In this document: positions 6,394 to 12,841 of the stretch, piece by piece | Position numbering within the stretch: the stretch's first letter is position 1 | How the letters are laid out: every line of letters starts with the position of its first letter | Assembly (NCBI GenBank): GCA_030539285.1 | Contig: JAUNSH010000032.1 | Location: 1-33,425, forward strand | Direction: 5' to 3' | Length of the DNA: 33,425 bases | Source of the DNA: Eubacteriales bacterium | GTDB lineage: Bacteria > Bacillota > Clostridia > Oscillospirales > Oscillospiraceae | Translations under genes and position numbers: made by a program | Notes under the pieces: generated by a model | Database searches by the model: none | What the model was told of the DNA's origin: nothing | The model's input: only the letters and a program-made list of their open reading frames with translations

Positions 6394-7317
6394 ATGAAAC
6401 ACCTGTTCATCATCAACCCGGCGGCGGGAAGCCGGGACCGAACGGAAGAGTATACCGCCCAGATCCAGCGGCTGTGTAAAGGCATTGACTATGAAATTGC
6501 TGTGTCTCAGGCTCCCGGTGAGTGCCGGCGCCTTGTCCGGGAAGCAGCCCGGACCGGGGAAGAGGTGCGCATCTACGCCTGCGGCGGCGACGGGACCCTG
6601 AACGAGGTAGCTTCCGGCGCGGCGGGCTTCCCCAACGCGGCGGTGACGGCCTTTTCCGGGGGCAGCGGTAACGATTTCGTGCGGTTATTCAGTGAACCAA
6701 AGGCCTTTTGCGACCTTTCCCGGTTACTGGACGCGGAGGAAGCGATCTTTGACCTCATCGCCTGCAACGATGACCTGGCGCTGAACATCTGCTCCGTGGG
6801 GCTGGATGCCCGCATCGGCACGGACGTGGCGCGGTACAAGCGCCTGCCCTTTTTCCACGGCTTCAATGCCTACGCTCTGTCCACTGTTGTGAACCTGTTC
6901 CGGGGGATCTCCGAGCACTACATCGTGGAGGTGGCGGGTGAGCGCATTGACGCGGAGCAGACCTTCGTGTGCGTGTGCAACGGACGCTACTACGGCGGCG
7001 GCTTTAATCCCGTACCGGAGGCCGACCCGGCGGACGGACTGCTTGACGTGCTGCTGGTGAAAAAGGTGTCCCTTCTTCAGGTGCCGGGCATCATCGGAAA
7101 ATATAAAAACGGCCGCTACAGGGAGCTTCCCCAGTTCGTGCGCCACTTCCGCACGGACCGGGTGCGGGTCCTGTGCGACCGGCCCAACGCTGTGAATCTG
7201 GATGGGGAGCTGCTTGTGGCGGATGCCATCGATATCCGGGTGGCCCGGGAGAAAATCAACTTCTTTTATCCGCGGGGGCTGCAATGGGCGGCGAAAAGGG
7301 AACTGCCCGCCAAATGA
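6394..7317 (+). CDS. Diacylglycerol/lipid kinase, DagK/YegS family
   Basis: A 307-residue soluble lipid kinase that transfers ATP phosphate to diacylglycerol or a related lipid at the membrane face. In Gram-positive bacteria the DgkB type recycles diacylglycerol from lipoteichoic acid synthesis. The NPAAGS motif near the start and GGDGTLNEVASG (GGDGT at 64-68) form the nucleotide site, and FSGGSGNDF follows. The C-terminal beta-sandwich has YYGGGFNPVPEADPADG and ends with VNLDGE, as usual. ATG 6394 has GGAGG upstream. It stands alone between two repeat or hairpin regions. The true lipid substrate is not determined. Confidence 0.87.
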   Translation: MKHLFIINPAAGSRDRTEEYTAQIQRLCKGIDYEIAVSQAPGECRRLVREAARTGEEVRIYACGGDGTLNEVASGAAGFPNAAVTAFSGGSGNDFVRLFSEPKAFCDLSRLLDAEEAIFDLIACNDDLALNICSVGLDARIGTDVARYKRLPFFHGFNAYALSTVVNLFRGISEHYIVEVAGERIDAEQTFVCVCNGRYYGGGFNPVPEADPADGLLDVLLVKKVSLLQVPGIIGKYKNGRYRELPQFVRHFRTDRVRVLCDRPNAVNLDGELLVADAIDIRVAREKINFFYPRGLQWAAKRELPAK

Positions 7318-7432
7318 TCTTCCTTTGAACCGGACTGCCGCAGCTTTGTCTGCCAGAGAAGCTGTTTCGCGGGGTGCGGTTCCTACATCGCCTCCTACAG
7401 CGGGAAAACACAAGTTTATCAGCATACTGTAA

Positions 7433-7496
7433 ACGCCCATTCCGGTCCGGAATGGGCGTAATGCTGTTATTAGGACGCGGAAAGACATCCGCGTCC
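7433..7496. terminator. Two hairpins between convergent genes, probable bidirectional terminator region
   Basis: Hairpin one is a perfect 13-base-pair stem, ACGCCCATTCCGG with CCGGAATGGGCGT, at 7433-7459. Hairpin two is GGACGCGG-8-CCGCGTCC at 7473-7496. They lie between the convergent lipid kinase and lacI-type genes. T-runs are short, so termination is likely but not textbook. Bases 7318-7432 hold nothing else recognisable. Confidence 0.55.
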
Positions 7497-7508
7497 ATGA
7501 CTGCTTCC

Positions 7509-8489
7509 TCATTCCCGGGTGGTACCCCCGGGGGCAAAGCGCACCGGCAGGGCGATGTTGGCGGGGGCGTTGTCCCCGTTCAGCAGGAACCGCACGGCGG
7601 TCTCCGCCATTTCTGCCACCGGCTGGACGATGGTGGAGCAGATATAGCGCCCGGTGGCGAAGTCCACGATGCCGTCGTAGCCAATGACCTGCACGTCCTC
7701 GGGAATGCGGAGGCCTTTTCCCCGCAGGAATTCGCAGATCCGGACGGCGAGACCGTCAGAGTTGCAGAAAATGCCGTCAAATTCCGGCTTCCCCTCCCGG
7801 ATATGCTCCTGTAAAAACTGATAGAAGGGGGCCTCCGTGTCGTCGTCGCTTAAAAACAGGCTCTGGCAGGGCACCTTCGCCATGCGGCAGGCGTTCTCAA
7901 AGCCGGGGCCACGCTTTTCCACTTCACCGTAAATATCGGGGCCGATGCGGAAGAAGAGAAGATTCTTGCAGCCCCGCTCCATGAGGGTCTGGGCCGCCAG
8001 CTCGCCGCCCCGGTAGTTGTCGGAGGACACGCAGGGGATGCCCGCGGAGAAATGGCGGTCGATGGTGACCACCGGCACGGACTCGTCCACCTCCAGATCG
8101 GGGCTGTAGGACAGGGCGATGATGCCGTCGATTTTATTCTGCTGGGCCAGGGTAAAGCAGTGCTTCTCCGCCACGGAATCATAGTTGGTGATCATGAGAA
8201 GGCTGCGGTAGCCGGCGCGCATGAGACGGCTGGTCAGCTCGTCGGTCAGGGCCGCGAAGAAGGGATGCCGCAGGGAGGGCATCACCAGCGCCACGCAGTA
8301 GGTTTTGTTGGTTTTCAATCCCCGGGCGTAGTTGTTGACCTGATAGCCCAGCTTTTTGGTGGCGGCTTCCACTTTCTTGCGGTACTGCTCGCCCACGGGG
8401 ATACCGTTGATGACTTTGGACACGGTGCCCAAAGAGACCCCTGCCTCTCTGGCTACGTCCTTCATGGTTGGCGCGCTGCCTGAATTCAT
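7509..8489 (-). CDS. LacI-family transcriptional repressor of the oligosaccharide operon
   Basis: A 326-residue LacI/GalR regulator. The N-terminal helix-turn-helix is at about residues 9-28 (MKDVAREAGVSLGTVSKVIN), with the hinge helix to about residue 55. A periplasmic-binding-protein-like effector domain (VALVMPSLRHPFFAAL onward) would bind a sugar. ATG 8489 has GAGGG upstream; an internal ATG at residue 9 would cut into the DNA-binding domain. It is divergent from the sugar operon. Three copies of a TGAAACGTTAT-type site lie at its own promoter and at the operon promoter, so it probably represses both. The inducer is probably a raffinose-family sugar, sucrose or a product of these; this is inferred from the operon. 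Confidence 0.92.
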   Translation of the reverse strand: MNSGSAPTMKDVAREAGVSLGTVSKVINGIPVGEQYRKKVEAATKKLGYQVNNYARGLKTNKTYCVALVMPSLRHPFFAALTDELTSRLMRAGYRSLLMITNYDSVAEKHCFTLAQQNKIDGIIALSYSPDLEVDESVPVVTIDRHFSAGIPCVSSDNYRGGELAAQTLMERGCKNLLFFRIGPDIYGEVEKRGPGFENACRMAKVPCQSLFLSDDDTEAPFYQFLQEHIREGKPEFDGIFCNSDGLAVRICEFLRGKGLRIPEDVQVIGYDGIVDFATGRYICSTIVQPVAEMAETAVRFLLNGDNAPANIALPVRFAPGGTTRE

Positions 8490-8508
8490 GCTTTTCCCTC
8501 GCTTTGCG

Positions 8509-8519
8509 TGAAACGTTAT
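8509..8519. promoter_or_regulatory. LacI-type operator O1 (autoregulation)
   Basis: TGAAACGTTAT, centred on AACGTT, lies just downstream of the -10 box of the lacI-type promoter, where bound repressor would block transcription. The same word recurs at 8708-8718 and 8785-8795. Confidence 0.7.
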
Positions 8520-8528
8520 TCTGCTTCC

Positions 8529-8556
8529 ATTATAGCACAGTTTTGAAAAATGAAAA
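8529..8556 (-). promoter_or_regulatory. Promoter of the lacI-type gene
   Basis: The minus strand shows TATAAT (8534-8529) with a weaker TTTTCA (8556-8551) at 16 bases, about 40 bases before the start codon. Confidence 0.6.
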
Positions 8557-8668
8557 GGCTTCCCATGGAAAAAAGCAAAAAAATCCCCTGCTGTTCGTCA
8601 AAGTGCTGTAAAAAAGAAGACCGGATTATACGCTATCCACAAAAATGAAGGATGGGGCAAAAAGAAGG

Positions 8669-8697
8669 TTGACAGGGTAAAAAAGCCGTGATATATA
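8669..8697 (+). promoter_or_regulatory. Main promoter of the oligosaccharide operon
   Basis: A perfect TTGACA (8669-8674), a 17-base spacer and TATATA (8692-8697) precede the binding-protein gene by about 140 bases. The predicted start of transcription falls next to operator O2. The region from 8490 to 8833 otherwise holds only this promoter, the lacI-type promoter and the three operators. Confidence 0.82.
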
Positions 8698-8707
8698 TAA
8701 ATTAGAT

Positions 8708-8718
8708 ATAACGTTTCA
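8708..8718. promoter_or_regulatory. LacI-type operator O2
   Basis: ATAACGTTTCA, the exact reverse complement of O1, lies about 10 bases downstream of the operon -10 box. This is a classical repressing position. Confidence 0.72.
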
Positions 8719-8784
8719 CGAGGAAAAATACGGCTTAAATCAAGGAAAAACCGATGATAATTCCCTCGTTTGGCAGTGTGCACA

Positions 8785-8795
8785 TGAAACGTTAT
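8785..8795. promoter_or_regulatory. LacI-type operator O3
   Basis: TGAAACGTTAT, identical to O1, lies 77 bases downstream of O2 in the operon leader. The O2-O3 pair, together with O1, could support repression through DNA looping. Confidence 0.68.
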
Positions 8796-8833
8796 TCAAA
8801 TTTGGTCAAACACCACAAGAAAGGAAAAATGAC

Positions 8834-10105
8834 ATGAAAAGAAGAATCTTCGCACTCGTTCTGACCCTGGCAATGGTTCTGGCTCTGGCCGCCTGCGGCG
8901 GCTCCGGGGACGGCTCCAAGGATGGCGCCGTGTCCATCACCATCTTCAACTCCAAGATGGAGATTCAGAGCCAGATGGAAGAAGCGGCAGCAAAGTACTC
9001 TGAGGAGAAGGGCGTCAACATTGAGGTCTACTACTCCAACGACACCGTCGCCGCCCACCTGTCCACCCGTTACGCCTCCAACGAGCCCTACACCCTGTCC
9101 ATGGTGGATGCCAAGGACATCTACTCCCTGGCCGCCGACCACGCCATCGACCTGTCCGGCGAAAAGTGGGTGGAGGATACCACTCAGGAAATCGCCATCG
9201 ACGGCAAGGTTTACGGCTTCCCTGTCTGCGTCGAGGCCCGTGGCATCATCTACAACGCCGACGCCATCAAGGCGGCCACCGGCAAGGACTTTGACCCCAC
9301 CTCCATCAAGACCACCGAGGATCTGCAGGCTCTGGTGGACGAGCTGATTGCCGGCGGCATGACCTCCCCCGTCGGTGTTATGAAGGAAGACTGGTCCCTG
9401 GGCGGACACTTCCTGGCTGAGATCTACGAGCAGCACGATGATCCCGATGCCTACATCGCCGGCATCAAGGACGGCTCCATCTCCCTGATCGATGACGCCA
9501 AGTTCAACGAAATGATGGACACCTTCGACGTTCTGAAGAACAACAACTACGCCAAGGATGCCGCAATTTCCGCAGAGCGTGAAGTCACCGAGCAGAAGCT
9601 GGCTGAGGGCGAGATTGCTCTGATGTACGGCGGCAACTGGGACTGGTCCGTGATCAACGCCTATGAGTATTCCGAGAACATGGGTATGATGCCTGTTCCC
9701 AACAACTCCGGCGACGGCTCCTGCGACAAGCTGATCGGCGGTGGTTCCAAGTACTTCTTCATCGACTCCTCCGACAATACCAGTGATGCCCAGCGTCAGG
9801 CCGCCAAGGACTTCCTGAACTGGCTGGTTTACGACGAGGCCGGTCAGTCCTTCGTGGTCAATGACTGCGCACTGGTTCCCGCTTACTCCAACATCACTCT
9901 GGCGGTGGGTGATCCTCTGGGTACCTCTGTCAAGGCTTACTCCGACGCTGGTCAGATGATCGGCAACTACAACTACCTGCCTGACGACCACTACTCCATC
10001 TGCGGCGCTGCCTTCCAGAAGTATCTGGCAGGCCAGATCGACCGGGCCGGCTTCGCTCAGGAGCTGACAGATTACTGGGCCACTGCTGAGGTAGGTGCGC
10101 ACTGA
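8834..10105 (+). CDS. Sugar ABC transporter substrate-binding lipoprotein
   Basis: A 423-residue family 1 extracellular solute-binding protein, anchored to the outer face of the membrane. The signal peptide has a KRR start, a hydrophobic core and lipobox LAAC, with C21 lipidated after LspA cleavage. A Gly/Ser-rich linker follows and then the mature two-lobe domain starting VSITIFNSKME. Typical internal blocks are YNADAIKAATGKDF and GEIALMYGGNWDW. It is the first gene of the operon behind the repressor-controlled promoter. The ligand is inferred from the enzymes downstream: raffinose-type alpha-galactosides, sucrose or isomalto-sugars. Coding bias towards GCC, CTG and TCC suggests high expression. 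Confidence 0.93.
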   Translation: MKRRIFALVLTLAMVLALAACGGSGDGSKDGAVSITIFNSKMEIQSQMEEAAAKYSEEKGVNIEVYYSNDTVAAHLSTRYASNEPYTLSMVDAKDIYSLAADHAIDLSGEKWVEDTTQEIAIDGKVYGFPVCVEARGIIYNADAIKAATGKDFDPTSIKTTEDLQALVDELIAGGMTSPVGVMKEDWSLGGHFLAEIYEQHDDPDAYIAGIKDGSISLIDDAKFNEMMDTFDVLKNNNYAKDAAISAEREVTEQKLAEGEIALMYGGNWDWSVINAYEYSENMGMMPVPNNSGDGSCDKLIGGGSKYFFIDSSDNTSDAQRQAAKDFLNWLVYDEAGQSFVVNDCALVPAYSNITLAVGDPLGTSVKAYSDAGQMIGNYNYLPDDHYSICGAAFQKYLAGQIDRAGFAQELTDYWATAEVGAH

Positions 10106-10138
10106 TTTGCTTGATTCCTCCCTTACAATATGAGGTGT

Positions 10139-10156
10139 GGGCACCTTCGGGTGCCC
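10139..10156 (+). other. Intercistronic hairpin with UUCG loop
   Basis: GGGCACC-TTCG-GGTGCCC forms a seven-base-pair stem closed by C(UUCG)G, an exceptionally stable tetraloop. It has no T-run after it. It lies between the binding-protein and permease genes and probably protects the 5' part of the mRNA or limits readthrough. Confidence 0.7.
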
Positions 10157-10169
10157 TGCCCCAAATAAA

Positions 10170-10194
10170 CCAGTCTCCCGCCGCCGGAGACTGG
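10170..10194 (+). other. Second intercistronic hairpin before the permease genes
   Basis: CCAGTCTCC and GGAGACTGG pair perfectly (nine base pairs) around a seven-base loop. With the UUCG hairpin it makes a double structure in the 126-base gap after the binding-protein gene. A T-run is absent, so it is not a standard terminator. Confidence 0.65.
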
Positions 10195-10231
10195 CTCCGC
10201 GACACAGGCGGCAGAATGGAAACGATGTACT

Positions 10232-11110
10232 ATGAAGCAGAAATCGACGACCTATAAGATCAAACAATATCTGATGTTTGCCGGCCCGGGGACTCTGCTG
10301 TTCTTCGGCGCGGTGATCGTTCCCTTCCTGTACGGTATCTATCTGACCATGACCAGCTGGGACGGCATCAGCAAGGTCAAGCCCTTCGTAGGTCTTGCTA
10401 ATTTCGTGGCCGCCTTTCAGGACACCGCCTACTGGCAGGCCATGGGCCGCACCGCGATTTACTCCTTCTTCGCGGTCATCCTCATCAACATTGTGGCCTT
10501 CGCTCTGGCCTACCTCGTGACCAGCGGCGTCAAGGGCCAGAATTTCTTCCGGGCTGGCTTCTTTGTCCCCAACCTGATCGGCGGCATCGTGCTGGGCTAT
10601 GTGTGGAAATTCGTATTCAACCGGGCCTTCGTGGCCCTCGCCAGCGCCATTGCCGGGGGCAATGTGCCCAGCCTCCTGTCCACCCCCAGCGGCGCCATGT
10701 TCTGCCTGATTCTGGTGTCGGTGTGGCAGTACGCGGGCTACATGATGCTCATTTACGTGGCAGGCTTCATGAGCGTGTCCAAGGACGTGCAGGAAGCCGC
10801 CATGATCGACGGCTGCAACCCCATGCAGACCATGCGCAATGTGACCATCCCCCTGATGCGTTCCTCCTTTGTCCAGTGCCTGTTCCTGAGCATCACCCGG
10901 TGCTTCGTGGTGTACGATGTGAACCTGTCCCTGACCAAGGGCGAACCCTTCAACTCCTCGGTGATGGCTGCTATGCACGTTTACAACCAGGCCTTTACCT
11001 ACAAGAATTACGGTGTGGGTCAGGCAGAAGCCCTCATCCTGTTCCTGGTCTGCGCCATCGTCGGCGTGACACAGGTCATGGTGGGTAAGAAAGGAGAGGT
11101 GGACGCGTAA
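10232..11110 (+). CDS. Sugar ABC transporter permease, MalF/UgpA type
   Basis: A 292-residue inner-membrane permease with six predicted hydrophobic segments. The cytoplasmic coupling motif is EAAMIDGCNPMQTMRNVTIP, the EAA loop that docks on the ATPase. The length and the absence of a large periplasmic loop match the UgpA/MsmF group. It would form a heterodimer with the next gene product. The Shine-Dalgarno before ATG 10232 is weak (GGAAACG), in line with lower expression than the binding protein. The stop codon overlaps the next start by one base (TAATG). Confidence 0.93.
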   Translation: MKQKSTTYKIKQYLMFAGPGTLLFFGAVIVPFLYGIYLTMTSWDGISKVKPFVGLANFVAAFQDTAYWQAMGRTAIYSFFAVILINIVAFALAYLVTSGVKGQNFFRAGFFVPNLIGGIVLGYVWKFVFNRAFVALASAIAGGNVPSLLSTPSGAMFCLILVSVWQYAGYMMLIYVAGFMSVSKDVQEAAMIDGCNPMQTMRNVTIPLMRSSFVQCLFLSITRCFVVYDVNLSLTKGEPFNSSVMAAMHVYNQAFTYKNYGVGQAEALILFLVCAIVGVTQVMVGKKGEVDA

Positions 11111-11973
11111 TGCTGGATAACGAAAGAGCCGCGCGGCAAAAGCGCATCTCCAAGGTGATCATGTGGATCATCCTGCTGGTCCTGTTCCTGTGCTTCATCT
11201 TCCCCTTCGTCCTCGTCATCATCAACGTCTTCAAGACCAAGGCGGATATCACCTCCAACCCCCTGGCCATCATCGGTGCCCACGGCTTCACCCTGAAAAA
11301 CTTCCCGGAAGCCATGAAGAAGATGAACTTCGGCCGGGTGTTCATGAACTCCGCCATCATCACCACCTGCTCCACGGTGCTGACCATCCTGTTCTCCTCC
11401 ATGACGGCCTTTGTCATGGTGCGCAATCCCCAGTGGAAGGGCTGCTCTATCATGTTCTCCCTGATGATCGCCTCCATGGTCATCCCCTTCCAGGTGCTGA
11501 TGGTCCCGCTGGTGAGCGTCTACGGCGGCACCCTGGGCGTGCTGAACCACCGTCTGACCCTGATCCTCCTGCACGTTGGCTTCTCCGTGTCCATGGCCAT
11601 GTTCATGTTCCACGGTGCCATTAAGACCAACATCCCCATGGAGCTGGAGGAAGCCGCCACCATCGACGGCTGCACCCGCTGGCAGACCTACTGGAAGGTG
11701 GTCTTCCCCCTGCTGAAGCCCACCATCGCCACCGTGGCCATCATCAACGCCATGGCCTACTGGAATGACTACCTTCTGCCCAGTCTGGTGCTGACCAAGA
11801 AGGAGCTGTACACCATTCCCATTGCGACCCAGGCCTTCTACGGCACCTATTCCACGGACATTGGCCTTGTCATGGCGGCTCTGCTGCTGGCCATGCTGCC
11901 CATCCTCATTCTCTACGTATTCCTCCAGCGCTACATCGTCGAGGGCGTTACCTCCGGCGCTGTCAAGGGATAA
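11110..11973 (+). CDS. Sugar ABC transporter permease, MalG/UgpE type
   Basis: A 287-residue inner-membrane permease, the partner of the previous gene. It has a cytoplasmic N-terminus, a first hydrophobic segment at about residues 15-40, five more segments, and the EAA motif ELEEAATIDGCTRWQTYWKV. The C-terminus YIVEGVTSGAVKG is the usual end of MalG-type proteins. It is translationally coupled to the upstream permease. No ATP-binding subunit gene follows, so a shared MsmK/MsiK-type ATPase encoded elsewhere is presumably used. Confidence 0.93.
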   Translation: MLDNERAARQKRISKVIMWIILLVLFLCFIFPFVLVIINVFKTKADITSNPLAIIGAHGFTLKNFPEAMKKMNFGRVFMNSAIITTCSTVLTILFSSMTAFVMVRNPQWKGCSIMFSLMIASMVIPFQVLMVPLVSVYGGTLGVLNHRLTLILLHVGFSVSMAMFMFHGAIKTNIPMELEEAATIDGCTRWQTYWKVVFPLLKPTIATVAIINAMAYWNDYLLPSLVLTKKELYTIPIATQAFYGTYSTDIGLVMAALLLAMLPILILYVFLQRYIVEGVTSGAVKG

Positions 11974-12002
11974 ATCGAAACCCCATATTTTTCCACAACG
12001 GG

Positions 12003-12030
12003 CTGCCCCGTCCTGCCGGGGACGGGGCAG
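12003..12030 (+). other. Intercistronic hairpin after the permease genes
   Basis: CTGCCCCGTCC and GGACGGGGCAG form a perfect 11-base-pair stem with a six-base loop. There is no T-run. It is the third strong hairpin within this operon and may set relative transcript levels. Confidence 0.65.
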
Positions 12031-12057
12031 TTCGCCATTACGAAAGGACGGCAGGCT

Positions 12058-12666
12058 ATGAAACGGTTATTCGACATGGAAAATCCCCTGATGCAGGCGT
12101 TGAGCACCGCGGCGGATCTCATCGTTCTGAATCTTCTGACGATCCTTTGCAGCCTGCCGGTGGTGACCATAGGCGCGGCGCTGACGGCCCAGAATGCCGC
12201 CGTCATCAAACTCGTCCGGGGCGAGGAGACCTCGCCGGCCAAAGACTTTTTCCGGGCCTTCCGGGAAAATTTTAAGAAGGGTACCGCCCTGGGGCTACTT
12301 TTTCTTCTCGCGATTGCAGTCCTGATGGCTGACTATCTGGCGGCGGGAAGCTTCGTTCCCGTTCTGTGCCCGGTGATCGCTGCCATCGCCCTGCTGGTAC
12401 TTACGCTGGGGCAGTACGCCTTTGCACTGCTGGCCCGGTACGAAAATACCCTGCGGGGCACCCTGAAAAACGCGTTTTTACTGGCTGTGGGCTATTTCCC
12501 CAGGACCTTGGGCATGGCGGTGTTTGCCGTGGCCCTGTGGCTGCTGGCGGTGCAGTTTCTGCGTTACGGCGCGCCGATTTTGTTCCTGTTCGGCCTGTCC
12601 CTGCCGTGCTACATGGTAATTCTGCTGCTACGGCCTGTGTTCGCGAAATTGGAAACGACCACGTAG
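12058..12666 (+). CDS. DUF624 (YesL-family) integral membrane protein
   Basis: A 202-residue membrane protein of the DUF624/YesL family. These are frequent partners of carbohydrate ABC transporter genes in Firmicutes; their biochemical role is unknown. Starting MKRLFDMENPLMQ, it has about five hydrophobic segments (near residues 20-45, 72-92, 98-120, 135-160 and 165-195). The loop VIKLVRGEETSPAKDFFRAFRENFKKGT is typical of the family. ATG 12058 is preceded by a weak GAAAGGACGG site. Its place between the permeases and the glycosidases suggests a role in transporter assembly or regulation; that is inference. Confidence 0.85.
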   Translation: MKRLFDMENPLMQALSTAADLIVLNLLTILCSLPVVTIGAALTAQNAAVIKLVRGEETSPAKDFFRAFRENFKKGTALGLLFLLAIAVLMADYLAAGSFVPVLCPVIAAIALLVLTLGQYAFALLARYENTLRGTLKNAFLLAVGYFPRTLGMAVFAVALWLLAVQFLRYGAPILFLFGLSLPCYMVILLLRPVFAKLETTT

Positions 12667-12682
12667 TGGAAAATAACGCTTT

Positions 12683-12793
12683 CGTAGGGCGGGGTCATGA
12701 CCCCGCCGACCACGTTCTGGTTTTGTACGAGTCCCCTTCAACGAGTGCACTCCGAAGTCGTTATCGGTCGGCGGGGTCATGACCCCGCCCTAC
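12683..12793. repeat. MITE-like element, GTAGGG palindrome family, copy 3
   Basis: A 111-base element with inverted ends CGTAGGGCGGGGTCATGACC plus CCGCCGACC, and GGTCGGCGGGG plus TCATGACCCCGCCCTAC. The ends match those at 4295-4432. The interior has no ORF and differs from that copy. It lies inside the sugar operon between the DUF624 gene and the alpha-galactosidase gene. Confidence 0.83.
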
Positions 12794-12841
12794 AAAAATA
12801 TATTATTTCGGCCTTCTTTGATTCTATATTGGAGGTACTTT

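Noticed and set aside
7514-7532. GGGTGGTACC word resembling the T-box riboswitch antiterminator core (plus strand)
   Set aside because: It lies inside the 3' end of the lacI-type coding sequence on the other strand, has no specifier loop or stem I upstream, and no amino-acid gene follows.
8792-10978. Very long open frame on the minus strand opposite the binding-protein and permease genes
   Set aside because: It is the antisense of strongly supported coding genes with biased GC-rich codons, has no ribosome site and gives a low-complexity Gly/Val/His protein.
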